This document shows, piece by piece, positions 54,403 to 64,000 of a stretch of 64,000 nucleotides of DNA. The notes beneath the pieces were generated by a model. That model did no database searches. It worked only from the letters and a program-made list of their open reading frames with translations, and was not told the DNA's origin. A program made the position numbers and the translations under genes. This stretch comes from Ypsolopha sequella. Lineage: Eukaryota; Arthropoda; Insecta; Lepidoptera; Ypsolophidae. The DNA lies in the NCBI GenBank assembly GCA_934047225.1, contig OW203991.1:4898001-4962000 (forward strand). Direction: 5' to 3'. Numbering within the stretch: position 1 is the stretch's first letter; the number at the start of each line of letters is the position of its first letter.

Positions 54403-54576
54403 TTTTACCCTCGGAATGTAAGCTTTCGACGTGAGCCACGTCGAAACTAGCTTCATTCCTCGGGTAAGAAAATCCACCATTTTATACTCGTCACGAATAT
54501 ACTATTGTGTTCCACAACAGCAGATTTTTTTCCCTTCCATAGTCAAACTTGATCGTATAGATGAGTACAATCACCT

Positions 54577-54793
54577 CTATTCTGTATATTTAGTTGCCAA
54601 CTGGTCTAGGTGCCTATCATCAAAAACATAGCTAAAAACGGAACTTTCAAAATTGCCATTAGTCGGGATTGAACTATTTAAGAACTGTGTCCTTCAAGTG
54701 CGAACATATCCTTAGACAATCGGAATTCGATATTATATCTATGTTTTTGATGATAGACACCCAGTCCAGATGGCAACTAAAGATACATAATAG
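54577..54793. mobile_element. MITE copy 2 (CTATTATGTATC family)
   Basis: 217 bp, the reverse-orientation relative of 44347-44566, with GTCTAGGTGCCTATCATC, ATCCTTAGACAATCGGAATTC and the terminal TAAAGATACATAATAG. Immediately upstream of the gene B exon. Confidence 0.85.
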
Positions 54794-54859
54794 GCCCTCA
54801 GTCTTGATTTTAAAACCACTTCGATTTCACCGTGTATAACTTTTTTTTTTTTAATTCAG

Positions 54860-55051
54860 GCAAGGATCATTCGAGGCGCTAAAAGGATTGTACAACATGA
54901 GAATTATGATCGAGACACTATAGAAAACGATATTGCCTTAATTCTTCTAAGCAAGGATTTGCCATTGGGGAAAAAAGTGAAAAGGGTTATTATCAAAAGG
55001 ATATACGAAAATAAACAATTCGCAAAAATCGCCGGTTGGGGCGCTATCGAT
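54860..55051 (+). CDS. Serine protease gene B, middle exon (catalytic Asp)
   Basis: Acceptor TTTTTTTTTTTTAATTCAG ends at 54859, donor GTATGT starts at 55052. The 192 bp (64 codons, phase 0 at both ends) read ARIIRGAKRIVQHENYDRD, then TIENDIALILLSKDLP and FAKIAGWGAID. NDIAL contains Asp102 (54929-54931); GWG is the block after the second subdomain. The exon joins the phase-0 end of 32049. Its own phase-0 end before GWGAID suits a next exon like the one of gene A at 5929, which also opens in phase 0. So A and B share intron positions and are paralogues. Confidence 0.85.
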
Positions 55052-55052
55052 G

Positions 55053-55612
55053 TATGTATGGTGTGAAACCCAACCTAGTCGGGTTGTTTTCACAGTTCCC
55101 AGCAATATTATTAAAACTCGCGTGAGCTGACATACTAAATTATTATTACATACGGCTTGAACACTCACGTGTGATTGTTGTTGACTATATGCCAACCGTT
55201 TCACCGATACAATTTCGGCATTATCAAGGCGAGTGTCGTTCTTAGGACGACGACGCGGCGTTCACCGTCGTTGTCAAACGGGCACTGGCAGCCGCCGATC
55301 GGCGAGCTGCACGCATTGCTCGTGCGCTGAGCGTTGGCTGCGTCGTCGATAGGGGTGGGATGGTGGATGCACTTGATTCCTTTAATTGTTCCAATTGTTT
55401 GTTATTAGGGGCGGTTATTAAAAAAAACGAACTCACAACATCGTCACTGTCACTGGGCACTGTCCTAAAGTTGCTCGATCCATCGAGAACCGGTTTCCAA
55501 GACGGAGCCAGCTGCCAACCATGATCCCTGTTGAAGTTGGGATTACGACTTATTTCGATGGCTTCGTGTATTTTGCGAGGAATGGTATATTTCTCCTTCA
55601 CTAATACTGTAA
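55053..55612 (-). pseudogene. Penelope-like element 3' end, minus strand
   Basis: Minus strand: PRKIHEAIEISRNPNFNRD and HGWQLAPSWKPVLDGSS (55585-55470) are the C-terminal end of a Penelope GIY-YIG domain (E-A-I-E-I...F-N-R-D-x-G-W). Downstream lies a Thr/Ser/Ala-rich tail and non-coding sequence with GATAATGCCGAAATTG, reaching back to the donor of the gene B exon. The frame is open to 55242. Confidence 0.7.
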
Positions 55613-55995
55613 AAATTTCCTTTACGGTTGAGTGTGAGAGGGATGGCAGGTTAGCATTTCTGGACGTCTTAATCATTCGTGGACTCAACGGTCGTTTGGC
55701 GCATACCGTTTACAGGAAGCTCACACACACGGATCATTACTTGAAAGCAGATTCTCATCACCACCCTTCTCACCTTGCGTCAGTGCCTCGTACTTTAATA
55801 AATCGAGCGTTGCGGTTATGTGACCCACAGTATGTGGATGCTGAATTTACCCACGTAAGACACGTACTGGAGGCCAATGGGTATAATTGGAGACAGAGTA
55901 ACCGGCTTGCGACTCCATCAACCCACCATCGTCCATCCGTTGTTGAGAGGGCTCCGATCTACTTTCCCAGTAATCTTGGACTCTTGAAATTTTAA
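55613..55995 (+). pseudogene. Penelope-like RT fragment, plus strand
   Basis: Plus strand: KISFTVECERDGRLAFLDVL, HTVYRKLTHTDHYLKADSHH and HPSHLASVPRTLINRALRLC are the RT palm-end and thumb blocks of Penelope-like elements (F-L-D-V, V-Y-R-K-x-T-x-T). It ends with PSNLGLLKF. It abuts the minus-strand Penelope end at about 55612, giving a head-to-head inverted arrangement. Confidence 0.75.
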
Positions 55996-56059
55996 AATTA
56001 GTACATTGATTCCCGCTTGATTTCACAAAAGTATTTTGTGCAACTGTAACATATTGTTA

Positions 56060-57395
56060 TTATTATTCAAAATTCTTTATTGCACAAATAAAAACATGTA
56101 CATAGGCGAGCCTAGTGCTAGTTAGCATTTTTCCAGCTTACCTTTGGCAATGTGGAACTTGTCAAGGGTAGTACTTCGATGAGAAAACAGTTTTATGAAA
56201 ATGAAAAAAAAAAATGAAAGATATTTATTTCTGTAACATGATGTTTTTACATAGTGGGCTGTGATAACCCTAGTAAGTTTATACAAACCTGTAACAAGGT
56301 TACCACGCTCTTCTGCCAGTGGTTTTATATTACAAAATATAAATTAAAATTAAAGTGAGAGTTAACACAATTAAATAATTAATTCTATATTGTTTAGTGT
56401 GGGAATGTGCGTGTGTATAGTCGTAATGTTTGGGTAGGAGAGAGGGTGTGTGTGTGTGTGTGTGTGTGTGAGTGAGAGAGAGAGCGTGAATGTGGTAGCT
56501 AATGTTTATATTGTAATTTAGAATGCATATATATAAATATGAACAAGAATGCCTGTTTATTACTCAGGAATCGTTATAAGTTCTTCAGTTTGTTCGTAAT
56601 TATATTGTTTGATCCAGTTAATAAATAGTATTTTACATTCTGTAATCATCTTTGGGTAGATATGAAGTTGTTTATTGTTGACTTTATTATAAATGTAGGC
56701 TGACTGTCTATTATATTGTTTTGAAGCAAACTTAGTTTTAACTTTGTTAGTTTTTATTACTGAGAAGAATTTTCTCTTACTAAGAATTAGGGGATTAAAG
56801 GTAAGGGGTTTGTGCCTTTTTAAAATACAGTTCAACATGTATAGTTGTCGAATAGTGAGGACATTAGTGAGTTGGTATAATTGCTGAGTTGGAAATCTGA
56901 ACTTTTTGAAGAACATGATTTTTAGTAATGAGCGCTGGGCTCTTTCTAGAACTATGATGTTCGTTTTATAGGTACCTTCTCATGCAGGCAGACAGTATGT
57001 CATAACAGATTGGGCTAGCGCAATGTAGATTTTGGTCAATAGAAGTGAGTCTGCAGTATGACGAAGATTTTTAAAAACCCACATAAGTTTTCTTACTCGG
57101 GTAGTTACTGCTGTAATTTGTTGGGTCCGTTTTAGGTTTTGGTCAATATGTATTCCAAGGTATTTCACGCTTGTTACCTTGTTAAGAACTAAACAATTGC
57201 AACCCAGAGATTTTGATGATGAGCATGTGTGAGCTTTAAGAAGTAGGCTCTTATCTGGTTGACTGGAGTTTGTGATAGAATAGGAAATATAGTTTGTCTT
57301 AGTAATGTTCAAGGTAAGTAAATTTGATTTTAACCATTTCGTAACTTTGTTTAGACCAGTTTCCGCTGTCAAGTTGTGACAGATCGGACCTCATC
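56060..57395 (-). pseudogene. LINE-D ORF2 C-terminus and 3' UTR (distal part)
   Basis: Minus strand from about 57395: LTAETGLNKVTKWLKSNLLT, KVTSVKYLGIHIDQNLKRT, then an in-frame TGA at 56980-56982 in CLPA*EGTYKTN, then VLERAQRSLLKIMFFKKF and ending ITIPE at 56560. It corresponds to the region after the YADD box, which is present at 63075-64000. The 3' UTR reaches about 56060 with AATAATAATAACA. Long GT run at 56447-56470 on the plus strand. Confidence 0.78.
56447..56470. repeat. GT dinucleotide microsatellite
   Basis: Twelve GT units within the LINE-D 3' UTR, followed by GAGAGAGAGAG. Confidence 0.85.
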
Positions 57396-57830
57396 TGTTC
57401 ACGTCTCAATTCACAAATAAATGTTCTTATAATGGACAGGAAGATTGTTGTATGTAATCAAATAAATTACGTTTAAATAAATAAAGCAAATTGAAATCGA
57501 TCGCGTCAAATTACTGATTTTAAATAATAAATACAGTAAACTAAACCTCTGGCCCAAGCAATCGGTCCAATATTAAATAGATTAAAAACAAACTTTCAAT
57601 TTCAAACATGATGGTTTCCATTCATGCGTGAACCCTAGCAAGCTGTAAGTTATTACAATGTAGACGAGACGGCGGCACTGGCAGTTGCTGTATACACATC
57701 TCACTCGCTCTTATATCTGTAATAATTTTGTCTCTTTTGGTCGATTTCTTATTGGCGTCAAAAGGACGGCGAGGTTTTCATAGGAAAATGAATCTTGTAA
57801 CAATATGCATTAGGTTGACTCCAATAAGGT

Positions 57831-57912
57831 GAGAACGGAGAGAACGGAGAGAACGGAGAGAACGTAGAGAACGGAGAGAACGGTGAGAACGGTGAGAACG
57901 GAGAGAACGGAA
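57831..57912 (+). repeat. Minisatellite of 9-bp GGAGAGAAC units
   Basis: About nine units of GGAGAGAAC with variants GTAGAGAAC and GGTGAGAAC. Confidence 0.9.
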
Positions 57913-57914
57913 CC

Positions 57915-57932
57915 GAGTATATAAGGTCATGG
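57915..57932 (+). promoter_or_regulatory. Candidate core promoter after the 9-bp repeats
   Basis: GAGTATATAAGGTCATGG lies 4 bp after the last repeat unit. TATATAAGG is a good TATA box. The repeats followed by a TATA box look like the promoter of a retroelement or gene, but no known coding region follows. Confidence 0.4.
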
Positions 57933-60900
57933 AAAAGCGGTTTGGGGATCAGATATTTTTATACCATCGTCGAAGTGCTGTCAAAAAGTCTCAAGGTGAA
58001 GTCTCATACCAAGTTCAGAGTATTGTTACGGGGTGGGTTTTCTTTGCTTCAATAGTAATTTTGTTTTCGGAACTTGCGATTAAAATACGGAATGTGTCAA
58101 TCTATCTGTTCGTTTGACCACGGGGTCATTTCGCGTTCGCGTTAGCTTTTAGGTGGCTGTATGCCCTTTTATCGTAAATAGATTCGGTTATGGTCAATAG
58201 TTTTTGACTTTTCCGACTCGGAGATTGACACAGACGCGTTTGAATTCGTATAGGGTGAACGAGGAACGAGCTAGATTCCGCGATGTGTAAAGGGTTCGAT
58301 AATCGTCTTTTCAAGTTCCGAAATTAAAGTATGTACTTAAATAATGTAGTAGTGCATAGGTCGATTCAGGGGTTGATGGGGAGGGCAGGGAGTATGGTCT
58401 CTTCTTAGTATTGCCGGACGTGGAAACGGGAAGATGTACCAGGGTGACAATGTGGCATAGGGCTAGTCGCGGGGAAATCTTGAAGAGTCAGGCAGGGAGC
58501 TTACAGAGCGGAAGTCGCACTGGGCTAAGATTCAGGTCACCTACTGGTGTGAACGACAGAATCTAGTTTTAACCTCCTCTGGAGGGAAGCAAGCGTCTGG
58601 GATGGCCTTGCTCCAGTTTTACATACTGGAAACACATCCCCCATGAAAGGCGATGTTTATGGCAAAGCGTCCGTGCCGTGAAGAGGTTGCGATTTGTTCT
58701 AACCTTTGTCATCTGACTGAGCTGGTCATGGTCTCATATCTATATATTTATATATACACATGAACATATAGGCTATCCCAGCCAGCGGGGTGACGTCCTT
58801 TTTACCTACTGTATCACCCCCTGTCTGAGTAGGGCAAAGTTTTAGGGTGTTAGGCACACACAGGGGTTCCAACTTGCCCCGCGTCTTTCTGTCGATTAGT
58901 TGAGGGGTTGTATGGTGTTTGCTAGCACAATATACAACCACACACTCGTTTAATTGTAAATGTGAGGTGACGGACCTCTAGCCTTGAAATCCACACATTT
59001 GAAAGCCTAGGAATACTTGATTTTAGGGCCAAATGTTAGGCAGGTAAATTCTAAAATAAAGTCTACTGTTAGGGTATTAATAATCTATTTTTGAGAAATT
59101 ATACATAGTGAGAGGTATCAGGTAGCCTTCATCATGGCTTAGGAAAAATAGGTCAGTACATTTAATTTGGTTTAGGTTATAAGGTTCCAAGTATATAGGG
59201 ATCCCTGAAAATTAGATTTTAGTGGTTCAGGAATAAGTGTTGTTTGTTGACTAGTTTCATTATTTATTTAAGATGGTTTTATAAACCCACAGAACCCTAA
59301 TTTTTAATACTAAAGCATAAGGCTTTGATATTGGCAATAAATATGAAATGATATCAGTATTAGAAAACATTTGAGTTTCACCACTTAAGGATCTCTAAAT
59401 ATGATGTACTTACTTAGGTATTTCTTTTAAGAAATAAGGAGGCTTGAGTTTGGCACAAGAATATGCCTAAATAATAGAGAAAGCTTACATAAGTCTTGAT
59501 TTTGAATTCATGTTGATGAAATGTATTCTGGACTACAAAAGGTCATAACTGTGGTACCTACCAAACCCTTCTTAAGGTCAGTTCTTAGTGAAAACTAAAT
59601 TGAAATGATTTGAATCTATATTTATCAATAAATAAGAACCTTTTACATATCAAATCAAATAATCTGATTGCAAGAGTCCAAAAATAGAGTGCAGTGACTT
59701 GACGGCATTGTTTGGTTAGTACTTACTATCCAGAAGAAAGTTCTTAGGTGAAATAAGAAATGGCTTTGATTTTAATACCCATTTGACTGTTAAATTATTT
59801 ACTTACTGTGGAAATAGCTCTGGGAGATTTTATTCAAGAAATAAGAATAATTTCAATCTTTATCAATATTCAATAAACTTAAAATACAAATGATGTATTT
59901 GTTTGCATAAAAGTTTTCCATTGTCTGGCAAACAAGGCCTTAACTATTACTATACACCAAATATGGGGTAGTAAAAGTTGTATCTTCGTCATTGGAAATA
60001 AATAAATACATCTATGGAACAAAAACTAAGTTCTATTAGTATTATTATTACTACTTTACCTAGAGCAGGTTTCTCAATCAAAAGTACTTACTTATATTGA
60101 AATTATTCTATTCAGTAGTTATAAAATGGACTACATAAATGGCTGTGATTTGTGAAGGATTGAAAGGAATTCTTACCCATCATTTACAATTATATAAAGA
60201 TAAAACTACTAGTATAAAGTAGCTAGTTGCCTATTAAATTCATTTATATAAGGTAATTTATATTGGCTAATTTTCATGTAAGGGTTTCATTAAATGAAAC
60301 CTATGTACACATGAATGAAGGTACGGTAATTAGGTAACTGGTATTGAGTCTGGTAATGGTATAAAAAGATGTCCATATGATGAATTGTGTCTTTGGTATG
60401 ATTAAGACACGTGCTGATGGATTCAACATATTTTCTAATTTATTTTTAGTAAATTATCTAAATTATTTTTATAATATTTTATAAAACATGTACCTTAATT
60501 CAAAGAACTAAGTTTCATTTAAAACAAACAACCGTCTAACTTTGATACTATGGTTTTGTTCATACTATATTATGAACTTTACATCTATAGTTTGGAAAGC
60601 CAATATTAATTACTGTACATAATATTTGCTGAGAAATGCCTAAATGAGATTAAATAAAACACCAGTTATTCTAAAATATATTCAACCAAATATTTTTCAT
60701 AGATTACAGCTGTTACGTCACCTCAAAGTTCTTTTAACTTTAATTCCTCAGCTAGAGATCTCTCTTTAGCTATCTAACCTTCTCAAGACACTAAAAGTTA
60801 ATAGTGCTAGGGACTAAAATTGCTTCTGAGAGCAATCATATATTGTATGTAAAAGACAGACAGATAAACACTCTTTATTTGGATTCATGCTCATATAAGT

Positions 60901-61379
60901 TTTGAAGTTTGAACTCTTAAATTAGTCTTTCAGTATAATGTGGACTACCGATGAGAGCACAGCTCTTAAATATTATTTCAAGTTAATGTTTACTCATTCA
61001 ATAAAGTGAAGTCTCCTGGTTAGAGCACAGCTCTTAAATTGCTTCAAGTTAACGTCTGTTTATGATTGATAATAGGTAGTTATTATTATAACGGAATACA
61101 ACTTTTAATAAGGGTTTGTCTAGCTAACTTTATCTCTGAATCACTTTTAAAAAACTTGGGTTCTACTTAAGGCGCGACGTAAGGTTCTAATCTGACGATC
61201 ACACTTTGGCCATATATCTGTTAAAATAATTTCTATTAAGCACCAAGGGTTAAACTATGTAGGTTGTAAGTGGGTTTGTTATTGGGAGGATTCGACGGAG
61301 TTCAGTATGAGCAGTAGTAGTGGGTTTTACAAGAGGTTATAGTACAAAGTATACATCTTACAAGTATACAAGTATCCAA

Positions 61380-62938
61380 GTACATTGATGTAAACCAGAT
61401 ACATGCTGCTGAGATTGAATTGGCTTTGAAACGTCTTAGGGCTAGAAGTTCTATTGGTCCAGATGGTTTACTCCCATATTTGCTCAAAACCTATGTAGAT
61501 CAACTTAAGGTCCCGTTGGTATACATTTATAACCTTATTCTGACAACAGGTAAATATCCTGCAAAGTGGAAGATCTCACGCGTGACGCCGATTCCCAAAA
61601 CCAGGGACACTTCTTCAGTTGCCGAGTACAGACCCACAATAATCAATTGTGCACAAGAAGATTTATCCACAAGTACAACCTTTTTTGAGTGACTCCCAGC
61701 ACGGTTTTAGAAGTCATCGTTCTGTAGACACCAACCTTTTGACACTTGTTGACATGGTCTCAGGATTAATGGATGAGCGTGTGCAAGCGGATGTCATTTA
61801 TTTGGACTTTAAAAAAGCGTTCGATAGAGTTGACAACGATGTACTTCTGAGAAAATTGTGCAATATTGGTTTATCTCCAAGACTTTTGCGATTTTTCGCA
61901 AATTATCTGAGTGACCGGAAACAGTACGTAAAACACGGTTGTTTCGAGTCGAAACCGTACTTGACGCGTTCAGGAGTGAGCCAAGGCTCTATTCTTGGTC
62001 CGCTTCTTTTTGTGATCATGATTAATGACCTCGATGCCGTGCTTCGTCATACTTCATGCCTTCTGTATGCAGATGACCTAAAGTTAGTCAGGGGCATTAG
62101 TCAGGATTATGATAGCAAGTTGCTTCAAAACGATCTCAACGCCGTCTATCTTTGGAGCCTGGAAAACAAACTGCATTTTAACACCGATAAGTGCTGTGTA
62201 ATGTCTTATACACGATCCCCTCAGCCAAAACATTTTTATTACACTTTGGGTGATGCGACTATTGCACGCGTTTATTCGGTTAAGGATCTCGGTGTCACTT
62301 TTGATACTCGGCTCAATTTTCATGACCATGTGGTGAACCTAGCAGCAAATTGTTTTAGACGGCTAGGGTTCGTTATGCGAAACTGCAGGGACTTGCAAGA
62401 CCTGAAGACCATTCAGCTTCTCTTCACGTCGCTTGTTAGGACCAAGCTCGAGGCAAGTTCTGTGATATGGAACCCATATGAGAGCACATACACTCTTATA
62501 GTAGAAAAGGTGCAAAAAGCTTTCCTACGTTACCTATATAAAAGAAAGTTCGGTTACTACCCTTTTATGTATCCCACCCCTTTTCGCCTAGGTACTCTCA
62601 ATTTGAACTCACTGGACGTCAGACGCAATACGGACTTATTGGTTCAGGTGTGCCGTATTTTGCGGGGTGACTCTGACTGCCCCAAACTTGTGAACGCTGT
62701 AACCTCGCTTTTTGCACCCAAAAATTACAGTCGCGCGCGTAGTCACAAGCTGCTACACGAACCCACCGCTAGAACCATGGCGCGACGTCGTTCTCCGCTT
62801 CCGCGCGCTCTGGAGGGCCTAAACACACTGCTGTTAGCAAATCCAACGTGTGATCTGTTTGCTGATAGTTTGATGAACGTGTTTCGTGAATGTCTGAGGT
62901 TATGTGAGAAAGATGCAAAAAAGAGTAGTATTGTGTAA
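61380..62938 (+). pseudogene. LINE-F reverse transcriptase and C-terminus, with internal deletion
   Basis: First frame: RARSSIGPDGLLPYLLKTYV (fingers), KISRVTPIPKTRD and AEYRPTII. Near 61640 the frame changes and about 20 residues of the family text are lost before HKKIYPQVQPFLSDSQHGFR. The second frame is open to 62938: VIYLDFKKAFDRVDNDVLL (first Asp), SGVSQGSILGPLLF and LLYADDLKLV (catalytic YADD), then a thumb and C-terminal region (VRTKLEASSVIWNP). The endonuclease is absent. An inactive 5'-truncated copy. Confidence 0.87.
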
Positions 62939-63037
62939 TTATTTGTTATTTGTATTTGTAAATAAATGTTATTCGTAAATTATTTTAGTAGGTATAGCGT
63001 ATTAGATTTAAGTATCTGTAAAGCTGTACTGTAAATG

Positions 63038-63074
63038 TATTAAATAAATAAATAAATAAATAAAAATAAATAAA
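63038..63074 (+). repeat. AAAT-type tail of LINE-F
   Basis: TAAATAAATAAATAAATAAA-type repeats end the element. Confidence 0.8.
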
Positions 63075-64000
63075 TCTGACCAGGAACTACCGTAGAACAA
63101 CAAAGCAGTGTCATCAGCATAGGAAAACACTTGACTGCCTTTAAGTTGCATTTCACAAAGGTCATTAATATAAATAAGAAACAGGGTAGGTCCAAGGACA
63201 CTACCCTGAGGAACTCCATAAGTGGATGTTGATATTTCATCACTGTAAATATTGTCTGTTAATTTGACCTGTTGAGTTCTATCATTTAAATAGTCCGAAA
63301 GTAAATCTAAGAAGATTTACTAATCTAAATCTAAGATTTTTTCTAGTTTTCTAAGAAGTATTGGGATTGAGACTGTATCAAAGGCCTTTTTTAGGTCCAA
63401 AAAGATATTAATACATTTTTGACCTTGATCCAATTTCTCGACAGTAAGTTTAGATAGATTAATAACTGCATCTTCTGTGCTTTTTCCTTCTCTAAATCCA
63501 AACTGAGCTGGTGAGAGTATATCGGAATACTTTAAGAAGCTTACTAGTCGCTTGTTTACCGCTTTTTCTAAGATTTTGAAATGATAGTGAGCACTGATAT
63601 CGGTCTATAGTTTGACACTTCATGTTTATTTCCGTTTTCATAAATAGGGTGAATGATCGATCTTTTCAAAAATTTAGGAAATTTCCCTTGTTTAAAACTT
63701 ATGTTACATAGGTGACAGAAAATGGGGATAAGGATATTTTTTGCCATTTTAATAAATTTAGTAGGTATGTTATCCCAACCAGCACCTGAATGTGTTTTAA
63801 GATTATAAATTATATCCTGAATTTCCAAGAAGTCAGTGTCAAAAACACCTATAGACGAAGTTTTTGATGGGAGTGAAGCAATGTATTCATCAGTATCACT
63901 AGTATCTGTATTTTTTGTTATATCCTCCGCGAGGGATCTTCCAACGTCAGCAAAGTATTTATTTATAGTATTAGCCGAATTTGATTTGGTTTTGTTAAGG
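63075..64000 (-). pseudogene. LINE-D reverse transcriptase (proximal part), continues past the window
   Basis: Minus strand: [93 protein letters not shown] and [17 protein letters not shown] at the insertion edge. The frame is disturbed around 63560-63600 and 63310-63330. The text after SSWSD is found at 57395, on the other side of the inserted DNA. Related to LINE-A by its AFDTVSIP...LL text. Confidence 0.82.

Larger units (their letters stand above)
57396..61369. other. Non-coding part of a 5.7 kb insertion in LINE-D
   Basis: Between the two halves of LINE-D. Holds a 9-bp minisatellite with a TATA box (57831-57932), an unassigned GC-richer stretch (58350-58960) and AT-rich sequence. GAGCACAGCTCTTAAAT recurs at 60956 and 61024. 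No supported ORF in 4 kb. It may be the 5' region of LINE-F or a separate nested element. Confidence 0.5.
61370..63074 (+). mobile_element. LINE-F: 5'-truncated non-LTR element
   Basis: RT to C-terminus at 61380-62938, 3' UTR and a terminal AAAT-type tail at 63038-63074. Inserted in the minus-strand LINE-D: directly after the tail, LINE-D coding begins. Confidence 0.85.

Noticed and set aside
55053..55260. Hammerhead ribozyme in the Penelope 3' region (GATAATGCCGAAATTG...GGTGAAACG on the minus strand)
   Set aside because: Penelope elements often carry such ribozymes, but the CUGAUGA core is TTGATAA here and the stems do not form convincingly by eye.

Overview
The window looks like a stretch of a lepidopteran (moth or butterfly) chromosome. 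It is AT-rich and packed with mobile elements. It carries repeats that I recognise as typical of Lepidoptera: a MITE with CCGGCCAAGTGCGAGTC-type ends and GTCC microsatellites, an RTE tail reading GEAY..., and CR1/Jockey-like LINEs with PHD or CCHC ORF1 proteins. Its own genes are few and split over long distances. No bacterial-type operons, CRISPR arrays or intact tRNA genes were seen.

Host genes: the clearest are two neighbouring chymotrypsin-fold serine protease genes on the plus strand. Gene A has two terminal exons here (5929-6080 and 20642-20798), joined across a 14.6 kb intron; its first exons lie before the window. Gene B has an early exon (31765 or 31777 to 32049) and a middle exon (54860-55051), joined across a 22.8 kb intron; its last exons lie beyond the window. 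All splice phases agree. Gene A keeps the catalytic serine (GDSG) but lacks the Cys191-Cys220 pair. Gene B has Gln where the catalytic His should be, so it is probably a protease homologue.

Layout: 1-5394 is a nearly complete non-LTR element (LINE-A: PHD/FP-type ORF1 and endonuclease/RT ORF2), with a tRNA-like sequence near its 5' side. The intron of gene A (6081-20641) holds a Penelope-like GIY-YIG fragment, a decayed minus-strand BEL/Pao, a minus-strand gypsy remnant, a full-length plus-strand BEL/Pao (10928-18851, LTRs identical by eye, TSD CTTCC) sitting inside a LINE-B coding end, and a long-TIR MITE (19293-20232). The intergenic part 20799-31760 holds a hAT-like MITE with 8-bp TSD, a P-element-like transposon with a THAP domain and an exact 8-bp TSD (24093-25645), an FP-domain pseudogene and a Tc1-type transposase pseudogene.

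The intron of gene B (32050-54859) is the most complex part. It holds two large inverted copies (about 33372-36100 and 36687-39818) of a transposon that carries a YqaJ-like exonuclease remnant, an orphan THAP exon (40239-40315), a 126-129 bp minisatellite (41330-42175), a 69-70 bp satellite inside a 635-bp tandem duplication (45166-46755), and a CCHC-type LINE (LINE-E, about 49300-54400) interrupted by another LINE tail. After 55052 come head-to-head Penelope fragments and a minus-strand LINE (LINE-D) cut in two by a 5.7 kb insertion (about 57396-63074) that ends in a plus-strand LINE (LINE-F).

Nearly all coding capacity belongs to selfish elements, most of them broken by stops or frameshifts. 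The layout records nested insertions whose order can be read from TSDs and from reading frames that resume on the far side of an insert.
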